A stretch of 39,828 nt of DNA from DATGSL01 sp964645585 (GCA_964645585.1 CAZYAN010000039.1:1-39828), one strand, 5' to 3'. Positions 23,015-30,753 are shown, counted from the first letter of the stretch. Notes: generated by a model from the letters alone, not told the origin. Translations and numbers: made by a program.

Positions 23015-23058
23015 TCGTCGCCTTTTTTTTATTTGCCATCCGGCCGGATCGAACAAAC

Positions 23059-23081
23059 TTATTGAGACTCAGTCTTGATAA
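23059..23081. promoter_or_regulatory. Fur-box-like 23-base dyad directly before a start codon
   Basis: Arms TTAT and ATAA at the ends and AGACT-C-AGTCT in the middle give 9 of 11 matching pairs around C23070; the core fits the 7-1-7 layout of Fur boxes (TGAtAAT-n-ATTaTCA type; here TGAGACT-C-AGTCTTG). Its right edge lies 5 bases before the ATG at 23087, so a bound protein would block the start region. Similar TTGAGACT/AGTCTCAA sites precede iron-uptake genes in other bacteria. Metal regulation is inference. Confidence 0.5.
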
Positions 23082-23086
23082 GTAAC

Positions 23087-23473
23087 ATGCAAGCAGATCC
23101 AGTTCAGCGTGAAGCCGAGGAAGCTTTGAAACGAATCGCAACCGCGTGCCGGAGTTCGATTGACGATGTCCTCGATATTCTGACGCAGCTCCCGCGCAGG
23201 GAGCGGCCGGGTGCCTGCATGCTTTGCTACTTCAACCTGTATCGCAAACTGCCGCCGCGCATGCTCGATGATCTGATCTGGGTAAAGGCCTGGCTGGAGC
23301 GGGAAATCGAAATCGTCGCAACCGACGGCTCATCGAAGGTGCTCGAAAGCTTCCCTTGCCAAATCGCGGAGAACGAGCTGGCCGATTTCTGTCACCGGAT
23401 GATGGAAGAGACCAAAGCACTCCTGAAACCGGGTATGGACAAACTGGTCCTCGAGTTCCGCTTCGCCGGCTGA
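23087..23473 (+). CDS. Unknown protein with CxxC motif behind a Fur-box-like site
   Basis: 128 residues from the ATG at 23087 (a TTG at 23075 would place the start inside the dyad). I do not recognise a family. It is mostly helical and lacks a signal peptide or membrane segment, so it is probably cytoplasmic. Cysteines are C21, C44 and C47 (GACMLCYF), C91 and C102 followed by H103 (DFCHRM); these could hold a metal or Fe-S site. The basic stretch PRRERPG precedes CMLC. No clear ribosome-binding site is visible between the dyad and ATG. It ends 20 bases from the convergent GreA/GreB-like gene. The nearby dyad suggests metal-dependent control, but the role is unknown. Confidence 0.7.
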   Translation: MQADPVQREAEEALKRIATACRSSIDDVLDILTQLPRRERPGACMLCYFNLYRKLPPRMLDDLIWVKAWLEREIEIVATDGSSKVLESFPCQIAENELADFCHRMMEETKALLKPGMDKLVLEFRFAG

Positions 23474-23493
23474 CAGAACCAACCTTCCACGCG

Positions 23494-23964
23494 TCAATCG
23501 ATCCGCACGATTGAACCAGACACGCCGGTCGGAAGCGAAAAACTTTCTCCCGCCCGCCTTGCAAGCAACCGGCTCGCGATCGGCGACTCGAGCGTCACGA
23601 CGGTGACTTCACGCCCGTCCACGGCGAACACGTGGCCGCCCCCCGCCGGAGCGATAAAGAAAATCTCGTTCGTTCCGCCGAGATCGCAGGTCACGAGCGC
23701 CCCGACTCCAACGTCCACTTGCGGTTCCAGCAGACGACTCCGGCTGGCCCGCAGCAGATCGATTCCCTCTCCAAGCTGTCTCGCTTTGTCTGCCTGGCCG
23801 GCGGCGAGATACGAGGCCTCGAGTCCTTGGGTGTCCCACTTCGACTCGGCCCGCGCCTCTTCATCGGTCGCATAGTCGGCCGCATCCCGCGACGCGGCGA
23901 TCGCGTCCCGCAACTCCCGCTCCAAGCTTGCCAGAAGCGCCTCAATGACATCCTCTTTCTTCAT
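23494..23964 (-). CDS. GreA/GreB-family transcription elongation factor-like protein
   Basis: 156 residues from the ATG at 23964. The first 75 residues are a helical hairpin with an acidic tip (YATDEEARAESKWDTQGLEASYLA), a variant of the Gre coiled coil that reaches into RNA polymerase. The C-terminal half has the FKBP-like Gre domain with TLESPIASRLLARRAGESFSLPTG, equal to the family's SPlgraLlgk-vGD motif. Canonical GreA has a stronger N-terminal pattern, so this belongs to a GreA/GreB-like side branch; it may rescue stalled polymerase or bind it differently. Cytoplasmic. The upstream in-frame extension to 24054 has no family similarity and was dropped. Divergent from the sulfatase gene. 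Confidence 0.8.
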   Translation of the reverse strand: MKKEDVIEALLASLERELRDAIAASRDAADYATDEEARAESKWDTQGLEASYLAAGQADKARQLGEGIDLLRASRSRLLEPQVDVGVGALVTCDLGGTNEIFFIAPAGGGHVFAVDGREVTVVTLESPIASRLLARRAGESFSLPTGVSGSIVRID

Positions 23965-24077
23965 CCCTGAAAAAAACGCCAGTGTAGCGAAGAAGCGGCG
24001 ACATTCCACAATAATGATTCGTCGGAGGCCAACGGTTCCGCTTGATTCCGTCAAACCTGGCGTAAATTGTCATTCCC

Positions 24078-25460
24078 GTGAAATGTCTTCTCTGTCCGGT
24101 TGCCCTCCTCTTCGGGCTGCTTGGGCTTGTCGCTTCACTGCCGGCGGCCGAACCTGCTTCGCTCCGGCCGAATGTTGTGCTCATTATTTCGGATGATCAC
24201 GCCTGGACGGATTACGGGTTCATGGGGCACCCAACGATTCGGACTCCGCATATTGACGCATTAGCCGAACAGAGCCTCGTGTTCACCCGCGGCTACGTTC
24301 CCGCGAGCCTCTGCCGGCCTTCTCTCGCCACGATCGCGACTGGTCTTTATCCGCATCAGCACCAGATCACAGGAAATGATCCCGCCCCGCCGGATGGATA
24401 TGCGAACGGTCGCTGGTCGCGGAGCCCGGAACGTTTTGCGGCAAATGAACCGTATGTTGCGCGTATGGCGGAATTGCCGACGATCGCACGGATCCTCGGC
24501 GAGGCCGGGTATCTGTCGCACCAGTCTGGCAAATGGTGGGAAAGCGACTTCCGCACCGGCGGGTTCACCCATGGCATGACCCATGGCGAGCGAGAACGCG
24601 GAGGACGACACGGCGATGACGGCTTGAAGATCGGACGGCAAGGCATGGGGCCGATTTTCGAGTTTATCGATCATGCGGTTAATGAAAACCGCCCTTTTTT
24701 CCTGTGGTACGCCCCCATCCTCCCGCATACGCCGCATAATCCGCCTGATCGTATTTTGGCCAACTATGTGAACGGCGACCGGCCAATCGAGCTGGCCAAG
24801 TATTACGCTATGGTCGAATGGTTCGATGAAACCTGCGGCGCCCTGCTTGATTATCTGAAGCAAGCCGGCGTTGCGGAAAACACGCTCGTTCTTTTCGTTG
24901 CCGATAACGGCTGGATTCAGGCGACCCCCGATACGGAGCTGCCCGCGGGCTGGCCGCGCGGCGGCTACGCTCCCCGATCGAAGCGAAGCCCGCACGAAGG
25001 CGGCATTCGCACGCCGATTTTGGTCCGATGGCCCGGAAAGGCGAAACCGGTCCGTGACGATCGCACGCTCGCCAGCAGCATCGACCTGATGCCGACCATC
25101 CTTCAGGCGGCCCGACTGGATCCGCCCGAAAACGTGCCGGGAATCAGCCTGTTCGATCGCCAGGCCCTCCAGGCGCGCAACGCCATATTCGGCGAAATTC
25201 ACGCGCATGATATGCCGGGCCCCATCGATGAGCCGCTAAACGGACTTTTTTATCGCTGGGTCATCGAGGGAGATTGGAAACTGATCGCGCCCAACCCCGC
25301 CCTCCCCCCGGAATCCTTCATCAACCGCGTCACAGACAAACATCGAGGCGTCGAACTTTACCACCTTGCTGGCGATCCGCACGAAACAGAAAACCTCGCG
25401 AAAAAGCATCCAGAAAAAGTCCGTCACCTCATGCAGCTCCTCAACGGCTGGCTCCCGTGA
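24078..25460 (+). CDS. Secreted type I sulfatase with atypical formylglycine motif
   Basis: 460 residues, GTG start, signal peptide about 1-23. Alkaline-phosphatase-like sulfatase fold: NVVLIISDDHAW (metal ligands D39, D40), ASLCRPSLATIATG (C79 would become formylglycine), GKWW (K152), ILPHTPH (H217) and VADNGW (D276, N277). The core consensus is C-x-P-x-R; here Leu (L83) stands where Arg is expected. Similar CRPSLAT forms occur, to my knowledge, in sulfatases of this superphylum, so the gene may still be active. Expected to remove sulfate from a polysaccharide in the periplasm, which fits the heparinase-family gene in the same window, although they are not adjacent. Confidence 0.9.
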   Translation: MKCLLCPVALLFGLLGLVASLPAAEPASLRPNVVLIISDDHAWTDYGFMGHPTIRTPHIDALAEQSLVFTRGYVPASLCRPSLATIATGLYPHQHQITGNDPAPPDGYANGRWSRSPERFAANEPYVARMAELPTIARILGEAGYLSHQSGKWWESDFRTGGFTHGMTHGERERGGRHGDDGLKIGRQGMGPIFEFIDHAVNENRPFFLWYAPILPHTPHNPPDRILANYVNGDRPIELAKYYAMVEWFDETCGALLDYLKQAGVAENTLVLFVADNGWIQATPDTELPAGWPRGGYAPRSKRSPHEGGIRTPILVRWPGKAKPVRDDRTLASSIDLMPTILQAARLDPPENVPGISLFDRQALQARNAIFGEIHAHDMPGPIDEPLNGLFYRWVIEGDWKLIAPNPALPPESFINRVTDKHRGVELYHLAGDPHETENLAKKHPEKVRHLMQLLNGWLP

Positions 25461-25489
25461 GTCGTGTTCAACTGCCAGCCGCCCGGGAG

Positions 25490-25515
25490 CCGCAAGCTCG
25501 GAGGCTTGCCCTACG
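25490..25515 (+). repeat. REP-like hairpin repeat, copy 3 (fullest)
   Basis: Contains CCGCAAGCTCGGAGGCTTG, in which CAAGC and GCTTG pair around TCGGAG. It lies in the 50-base space between convergent sulfatase and pspF, and the pspF stop codon (25511-25513) is inside its right edge (CCCTACG). It could end transcription from both sides. Confidence 0.6.
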
Positions 25516-26581
25516 CCCCGATTTGATCACGATACTTTCGATATTTTCCGCGAAACTGGTGGTAGCTCATGCCGAGGGCGGCGGCGGCCTTCCGCTGGTT
25601 GAAACGCGCCTCAACGAGAGCACGACGCAGAAGATCGGCCTCCAAGCGGCTCACGGCCGCGTCGAAGTCGCGCGCGGGGGGAACCTGTATTCGATCGCTC
25701 GATATATCCGCTTCATCAGGAAGGCTCGCGCCGCCGTCCGCGGCCGGCGCCGGCGCCTCTCTCCCCTCAAAGGGCGAAGCGAACGGATCAAAATCAATCC
25801 GTTCAATAATACGGCCAATCGCGCGGCAGACGCTTCGCTCCACCACGTTCTTTAACTCGCGCACGTTCCCCGGCCACGGGTGCTCGCGCAACTTCCGCTG
25901 AGCCTGCCGCGAAAATTCCGGAATCTCCTTCCACCCGAGTTCGTGAGCCATCCTGGCCGCGAAATGGATTGCCAGCAGGAGGATGTCATCACCCCGCTCG
26001 CGTAGAGGCGGCAGATGAATTACCTCAAACGCCAATCGGTCGAGCAGATCCTGCTTGAACTTCCCGGCGGCCGCGAGCGCCGGCAGGTTGGCATTAGTCG
26101 CGCTGATGATCCGAACATCGACTTCGACCGTCTCCGAGCTCCCCACCCGTTCAAACGCCTTGTATTCGACCGTCCGCAGAATTTTCTCCTGAACCGCCAT
26201 CGGAAGCTGGCCGATTTCGTCGAGGAAGAGCGTCCCGCCGCTCGCCGCTTCGAATCGTCCGGCCCGGCGTCCCGTCGCCCCGGTGAAAGCACCGGCTTCA
26301 TGCCCGAAAAGCTCCGACTCTAAGACGCTTGGAGAGAGAGCAGCGCAATTCAGCGCGACGAGCGGACCTTCCCACCGTTTCGAAAGATAATGCAGGCGCG
26401 CGGCCGCCAGCTCCTTTCCGGTTCCCCGCTCGCCCAGCAGCAACACCGGACGGTCAACCTGCGCCACGCGCGACAGATGTTCCTGAAACGCCAAAAACGC
26501 TTCCGATTCTCCCAGCGCTTCGCGATCTCCCCCCGATGGAACAGCGTGTCGAAATAGGGTCATTTTTGCTACTTTATTCAC
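25511..26581 (-). CDS. pspF: PspF-type sigma-54 activator
   Basis: 356 residues. AAA+ domain near residues 23-260 with Walker A GERGTGKE (50-57), sigma-54 loop GHEAGAFTGA (93-102), Walker B GGTLFLDE (115-122), and the arginine-finger region LLDRLAFEVIHLPPLRERGDDI. There is no N-terminal sensor domain, as in PspF of E. coli, and the match across LHYLSKRWEGP and PWPGNVRELKNVVERSVCR is close. The C-terminus ends in a Fis-type helix-turn-helix (NQRKAAAALGMSYHQFRGK). Start GTG at 26581; an ATG at 26563 is equally possible. It diverges from pspA and should activate it from upstream sites; PspA normally holds it inactive. Linker 275-310 is Pro/Ala-rich and longer than in E. coli. Confidence 0.94.
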   Translation of the reverse strand: MNKVAKMTLFRHAVPSGGDREALGESEAFLAFQEHLSRVAQVDRPVLLLGERGTGKELAAARLHYLSKRWEGPLVALNCAALSPSVLESELFGHEAGAFTGATGRRAGRFEAASGGTLFLDEIGQLPMAVQEKILRTVEYKAFERVGSSETVEVDVRIISATNANLPALAAAGKFKQDLLDRLAFEVIHLPPLRERGDDILLLAIHFAARMAHELGWKEIPEFSRQAQRKLREHPWPGNVRELKNVVERSVCRAIGRIIERIDFDPFASPFEGREAPAPAADGGASLPDEADISSDRIQVPPARDFDAAVSRLEADLLRRALVEARFNQRKAAAALGMSYHQFRGKYRKYRDQIGA

Positions 26582-26676
26582 TTTTCCGCTACTGTATAGC
26601 CAAATGAACCAACTCGCATTTTCTGTGCGATTCGCTTAAGAAGTTGGTAAAGCAGCTGTTACAAAATTTCGATAAA

Positions 26677-26695
26677 CTGGCACGTTTTTTTCTTT
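26677..26695 (+). promoter_or_regulatory. Sigma-54 promoter for pspA
   Basis: CTGGCACG (GG at 26679-26680) matches the -24 element well. Ten bases later the -12 position reads TC (26691-26692) within TTTTTTTCTTT instead of TTGC, an imperfect element like that of some psp promoters. It lies about 55 bases before pspA and beside a pspF gene, which strongly supports it. Confidence 0.65.
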
Positions 26696-26747
26696 TACGA
26701 GCGATCAGCCAACGGAACATTCACGACAACAACACCAAGGAATTGCT

Positions 26748-27431
26748 ATGGGAATCTTCACCCGTTTTCGCGACATCATCAGTTCGAACATCAACGCGAT
26801 GCTCGAGAAGGCCGAGGATCCGGAAAAGCTGATCAAGTTGATGATCCAGGAGATGGAGGACACGCTGGTCGAAATCAAAGCCTCGTGCGCCTCGGTCATG
26901 GCCGAGCGCAAACGCCGCGAACGCGCAGCGGGAGAGGCTCGCGGTCTCGCCGGCCGCTGGTCTGGAAAAGCCGAGCTGGCGGTCAGCAAGGGACGTGAAG
27001 ATCTCGCCCGCGAAGCGCTAGTCCAAAAGCGGCGCTACCTCGACCGGGCAGCCCAGCTTGAAACCGAGGCGGCCGAGCTGACTGGACTGATCGAACAATA
27101 CCAGTCCGAGATCGTCCAGCTGGAGGAGAAACTGGAAGGCGCCCGCGAAAAGCAGCGTCTTCTGGTCCAGCGCCATGTTCACGCGCGGCGCAAGAAACGC
27201 GCCCAGAACGGCATCCGCAAATTCGAAACTTCCGACGCCTTTGTTCGTTTCGATAAGTTCGAGAACCGGATCGACCGGATGGAGGCCGAGGCGGACTTGA
27301 TCAACTACGGCCGCGCCGAAAAAGCGGCGGCACGCTCGCTCGAAGAGGAGTTCGCCAGCCTTGAAACTGACGAGGAGATCGAGAAGGAGCTCGCCGCGTT
27401 GAAGCGAAAAAACCAGGAGGAGAAAGCGTAA
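26748..27431 (+). CDS. pspA: Phage shock protein A (PspA/IM30)
   Basis: 227 residues, typical length. Starts with the amphipathic helix MGIFTRFRDIISSNINAML and EDPEKLIKLMIQEME, followed by the long alpha-helical hairpin (about 25-185) with heptad-like charge patterns, and an acidic end (ASLETDEEIEKELAALKRK). PspA is an ESCRT-III-like protein that coats damaged inner membrane and also inhibits PspF. The start ATG follows AAGGAATTGCT, a usable ribosome-binding site. First gene of a plus-strand psp group with pspB- and pspC-like genes behind it and sigma-54 promoter in front. Confidence 0.95.
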   Translation: MGIFTRFRDIISSNINAMLEKAEDPEKLIKLMIQEMEDTLVEIKASCASVMAERKRRERAAGEARGLAGRWSGKAELAVSKGREDLAREALVQKRRYLDRAAQLETEAAELTGLIEQYQSEIVQLEEKLEGAREKQRLLVQRHVHARRKKRAQNGIRKFETSDAFVRFDKFENRIDRMEAEADLINYGRAEKAAARSLEEEFASLETDEEIEKELAALKRKNQEEKA

Positions 27432-27525
27432 GGTCGAAAGTTGCGCGCCGCGCGGATTTGATCACCTTTTCGATCAGAACCAGACGATCCCTTCGCCGCC
27501 ACTATACCCAAAATCCACAATCCTG

Positions 27526-27774
27526 ATGTCGATATCATTCTTCGCATTGTTTCTCCTTGTGGCCATTCCGCTCATGGCGATGGTCGGCGTCTTTTTCCTC
27601 ATCGCGCTGAGGATCCTGAAGGGCGACCGCGGGAATGCCGCGAGCGCCGAGGAAGCCGCGCTGATCCAGGATCTCCACCGCGGGATGAACCGCATGGAAC
27701 AGCGAATCGAAGCTCTCGAAACCTTATTGCTCGAACAAAATTCGTCCGAAAAAGATCATGCAAAAAACCAGTGA
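27526..27774 (+). CDS. pspB: PspB-like membrane protein
   Basis: 82 residues, with one membrane helix at about 4-31 and a heptad-rich cytoplasmic helix at about 45-72 (QDLHRGMNRMEQRIEALETLL), the layout of PspB. In E. coli PspB and PspC sense membrane stress and pull PspA away from PspF. The gene lies 94 bases after pspA and overlaps pspC by 17 bases. The ribosome-binding site is weak; an AATCC micro-repeat lies just before the start. Similarity is mainly in layout, so the symbol is given with some caution. Confidence 0.75.
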   Translation: MSISFFALFLLVAIPLMAMVGVFFLIALRILKGDRGNAASAEEAALIQDLHRGMNRMEQRIEALETLLLEQNSSEKDHAKNQ

Positions 27775-28147
27775 AACCTACGGCGGCCTCTACCGCTCAC
27801 GAAACGGCTGGATCTTCGGGGTCTGCCGCGGTCTCCAGGAATCGCGCCAGATTTCCGCCGGCGCACTTCGCCTCGCGCTGATCGTTCTCGCGTTCCTGAG
27901 CGGCTTCTGGCCCGCTATCCTCTTGTATCTGCTCGCGGCGATTCTGATGAAACCAGCGCCGACAAGTCCGTTCCGGGCCGAGGAGGAGCGGGAATTTTAT
28001 GACTCCTACACCAGCTCCCGCGCGATGGCGCTCAATCGCCTGAAACGCACGTTCGAGCGCCTTGACCGCCGTGTCCAGCGTATCGAAGATGTCGTGACGA
28101 ATCGCGAATACGACTGGAACCGCCGTTTCGGCTCGGGAAGCGAGTAG
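27758..28147 (+). CDS. pspC: PspC domain membrane protein
   Basis: 129 residues. Residues about 8-68 form a PspC domain: GLYRSRNGWIFGVCRGLQE, then ISAGALRLALIVLAFLSGFW and PAILLYLLAAILM as a hairpin of two membrane segments. The C-terminal helix (about 85-125, RLKRTFERLDRRVQRIEDVV) is likely a coiled coil for contact with PspA or PspB, as in E. coli. Its start lies inside the end of the pspB-like gene (17-base overlap). The next gene is mreB, 199 bases later on the same strand. Confidence 0.9.
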   Translation: MQKTSETYGGLYRSRNGWIFGVCRGLQESRQISAGALRLALIVLAFLSGFWPAILLYLLAAILMKPAPTSPFRAEEEREFYDSYTSSRAMALNRLKRTFERLDRRVQRIEDVVTNREYDWNRRFGSGSE

Positions 28148-28282
28148 CGGAAACTCCGAAATCCGGAAGCAGCGAAACTTCGCCAATCTGTTTCGCCCGG
28201 CCGGAATTCCCCGCGACTGGTGCCGCCTGCGCCGGCGTCCGTTCAGGCGCGCCAGTCCCGCCGCGGGCGAGGCAGATTCGTT

Positions 28283-28311
28283 TTGACAAAACGGGGTTCC
28301 AGCGAATGCTT
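28283..28311 (+). promoter_or_regulatory. Possible sigma-70 promoter for mreB
   Basis: TTGACA at 28283-28288 is a perfect -35 element; 17 bases later the sequence is ATGCTT, a poor -10. It lies about 35 bases before the mreB start. This would allow mreBCD expression independent of the psp promoter. Confidence 0.35.
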
Positions 28312-28346
28312 GCCCCGGAATCGACGCATCCTCACCCTTCACTGGT

Positions 28347-29378
28347 ATGGCAGGCAAATTTTTTGGCGTTTTCTCCAACGACATCGGTATCGACCTCGGC
28401 ACAGCCAACACGCTTGTCTACGCCAAGGGGAAGGGCATCGTCCTGCGTGAACCAAGTGTCGTCGCCATCAACGCTCAAACGCGGAAGGTCGTCGCTGTCG
28501 GTTCCGACGCGAAACGGATGCTCGGCCGAACTCCGGGAAATATCCAGGCGATCCGCCCGATGAAGGACGGTGTCATCGCCGATTTCGACATCACCGAGGC
28601 GATGCTGCGCTACTTCATCAAGAAGGTGAACAGCAACATGGTGGTGCCGCCGCGGGTTGTCGTCGCGATTCCTTCCGGCATCACCGAAGTCGAAAAGCGC
28701 GCGGTGCGCGAATCCGCCATCCACGCCGGCGCGCGAGAGGTTCTCCTCCTTGAAGAACCGATGGCCGCCGCGATCGGCGTCGGACTTCCGGTCGACGAAC
28801 CGGCCGCCAACATGATCGTCGATATCGGAGGCGGCACAACGGAGGTCGCCATCGTTTCCCTCTCGGGCGTCGTATTTTCCAAAAGCATCCGGGTCGGCGG
28901 CGACGAAATCGATTCGGCGATCATGAATTACATGAAGCGGGCGTACAACCTCCTGATCGGCGAACGCACCGCGGAGGAAATCAAGATCCGCATCGGTTCC
29001 GCGGCGGAACTCGAAGAGGAACTGACCCTCGAAGTCAAAGGACGCGATTCCGTCGCCGGTCTGCCAAAAACGCTCCATATCACCTCCCAGGAGATCCGCG
29101 AAGCGCTTGCGGACACCGTGAATGCTCTCGTCGAACTGGTGCGCAACGCCCTCGAACGCTGCCCGCCGGAGCTGTCCGCCGACCTCGTCGACCGCGGTTT
29201 CGTCCTCGCTGGCGGCGGCGCCCTCGTGCGCAACATCGACCGCCTGCTCAGCGACGCCACCGGCCTGCCGGTCATCATTGCCGACGATCCGCTCAGCGCG
29301 GTCGCGAACGGCACCGGGCTCGTTCTTGAAGATCTCTCGTTCGTCCTGGAGCACGTCTCTCATTATCCAAAAACGTAA
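28347..29378 (+). CDS. mreB: Rod shape-determining protein MreB
   Basis: 343 residues, normal length. Actin-like ATPase: phosphate-1 motif DIGIDLGTANTLVY (12-25), phosphate-2 motif NMIVDIGGGTTEVAI (155-169), LLEEPMAAAIGVGLPV, and the adenosine motif FVLAGGGALVRNID near 285-300. It polymerises under the inner membrane and steers side-wall peptidoglycan synthesis with MreC, MreD, PBP2 and RodA. A short N-terminal extension (GKFFGVFS) may be a membrane-binding amphipathic end. Start is ATG, though no Shine-Dalgarno sequence is visible. First in mreB-mreC-mreD-mrdA, each gene touching or nearly touching the next. Confidence 0.98.
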   Translation: MAGKFFGVFSNDIGIDLGTANTLVYAKGKGIVLREPSVVAINAQTRKVVAVGSDAKRMLGRTPGNIQAIRPMKDGVIADFDITEAMLRYFIKKVNSNMVVPPRVVVAIPSGITEVEKRAVRESAIHAGAREVLLLEEPMAAAIGVGLPVDEPAANMIVDIGGGTTEVAIVSLSGVVFSKSIRVGGDEIDSAIMNYMKRAYNLLIGERTAEEIKIRIGSAAELEEELTLEVKGRDSVAGLPKTLHITSQEIREALADTVNALVELVRNALERCPPELSADLVDRGFVLAGGGALVRNIDRLLSDATGLPVIIADDPLSAVANGTGLVLEDLSFVLEHVSHYPKT

Positions 29379-29384
29379 TTCCCT

Positions 29385-30221
29385 TTGGCCAAGCAACGTT
29401 TTGTCCAGGCCAGACCGTTCACCGTCTTGGGCATGATTTTGCTCACTTGGCTCGTCTTGCCGGGAATTATCAAATCGTGGCTCCAATACAGTTTTTTTGA
29501 GATGCAGGCCCCGTCGATGCTCGCCGCGTCCTACCTGCGCGACGTGCAGGACTACTGGGCACTCCGCGCGCGAAGCAAAACCGAACTGATTGAAGGCATC
29601 CGCGACCTCGCCCGCCTCAACGCCGCCTATGAAGCGCGTCTCCATCAAAACGACCTTCTCCGCGAGGAGATCGCGCGCCTCGAGCAGATCCTCAATCTTC
29701 CGTCCATTCCCGGCCACCGCTACGAGGTCGCGCGCGTCGCGCGGCGCGACATCAATGCCTGGTGGCAGCAGATCGTTATCCGCAAAGGGTCCGCCGACGG
29801 TATTCGAATCGGGCAAGCTGTGCTCTTCAGCGGCGGTGTTGTCGGGCGCGTGCGCGAGGTCTACGCGAACACGGCGATTGTCGATCTGGTCTCCAGCAAC
29901 CAGGTCCGCCTCGCCGCCAGGATAGAAGGCGACGAACGCCCCGTCAGCTATCGCGGCGGGATCAACCCGTCGCTGCGCGCCCCCCGCGGAACCGTCGAGT
30001 TTGTTCCCCCCGACATCGCCGCGAGCCCGACGGAACCGAAACGGCTGCTGACTTCCGGCCAAGGCGGTGTTTTTCCGGCGGGCGTGCTAATTGGCGAAGT
30101 CCGCGCGCTCGCGGTCAGTCCCGACGGACTTTTTCAATCCGGCGAAGTCATTCTCGACAGCCGTTTGAACACACTGAAGGAAGTGGCGGTCTTGCTCCCG
30201 CTGCAGGAAGGAGACTCATAA
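29385..30221 (+). CDS. mreC: Rod shape-determining protein MreC
   Basis: 278 residues. One membrane helix at about 12-32 (FTVLGMILLTWLVLPGIIKSW), a coiled coil at about 58-105 (ARLNAAYEARLHQNDLLREEIARLEQ), and a periplasmic beta domain with KGSADGIRIGQAVLFSGGVVGRV and LTSGQGGVFPAGVLIGEV, both MreC signatures. It binds PBP2 and MreB/MreD and activates wall synthesis. Start is TTG at 29385, six bases after the mreB stop; no ATG is available without losing the membrane helix. The mreD ATG follows one base after its stop codon. Confidence 0.95.
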   Translation: MAKQRFVQARPFTVLGMILLTWLVLPGIIKSWLQYSFFEMQAPSMLAASYLRDVQDYWALRARSKTELIEGIRDLARLNAAYEARLHQNDLLREEIARLEQILNLPSIPGHRYEVARVARRDINAWWQQIVIRKGSADGIRIGQAVLFSGGVVGRVREVYANTAIVDLVSSNQVRLAARIEGDERPVSYRGGINPSLRAPRGTVEFVPPDIAASPTEPKRLLTSGQGGVFPAGVLIGEVRALAVSPDGLFQSGEVILDSRLNTLKEVAVLLPLQEGDS

Positions 30222-30222
30222 C

Positions 30223-30753
30223 ATGACCTGGGATCCGCGGTCGATCCTCGTTGTTCTGGCGAATCTGCTGATAATTTTGCTGACCGCCGAGCTGAATCAT
30301 TATCTCTCCCCGCTTTCGGTGTACATCTACCTCGGAGGCGCGCTGCTGACGTTTGGCATCCTGCGCATGAGCCTCCGGCAAGGTTTGCTCGCCAACGGAC
30401 TGACCGGCCTGGTGCTCGATTCGCTCGACCCGTTCCCTTTCGGCCACACTTTTCTGCTGGTCGTCGCCTGTCATGCGGTCGTATTCAGTATTCGAGGACA
30501 TTTTGCCCGCGAAAATGTGCGGTCCGGCGTCCTGGTCGCCATCGGCGTCAACGCCGTCATGATGACGGTCTGCACCATTTACGCGGCCCCGGAAGCTCCC
30601 CTTCCCGGCATCTTCTGGCAGCGCGCCGCGATCGACGGGCTGTTCTCCCTCGCCATCGTGGCGGCAATGACTCCTTGGTACCTTTCGCTTCAAAAATCGA
30701 TGCTTGCGTTCATCGGCATCGACCTCGACGCTGAACAGCGGGAGGCTCAATGA
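30223..30753 (+). CDS. mreD: MreD-like rod shape membrane protein
   Basis: 176 residues with about five membrane helices and no soluble domain (LVVLANLLIILLTAEL, VYIYLGGALLTFGIL, TFLLVVACHAVVFSI, VLVAIGVNAVMMTVC, AAIDGLFSLAIVAAM). MreD sequences are poorly conserved; the call rests on this layout and on the gene's place between mreC and mrdA. It overlaps mrdA in an ATGA overlap, so translation is probably coupled. It acts in the inner membrane as part of the elongation complex. Confidence 0.87.
   Translation: MTWDPRSILVVLANLLIILLTAELNHYLSPLSVYIYLGGALLTFGILRMSLRQGLLANGLTGLVLDSLDPFPFGHTFLLVVACHAVVFSIRGHFARENVRSGVLVAIGVNAVMMTVCTIYAAPEAPLPGIFWQRAAIDGLFSLAIVAAMTPWYLSLQKSMLAFIGIDLDAEQREAQ

Noticed and set aside
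28332..30062. Minus-strand open frame of 576 codons opposite mreB and mreC
   Set aside because: MreB motifs on the plus strand are unmistakable; the antisense frame is a codon-bias artefact.
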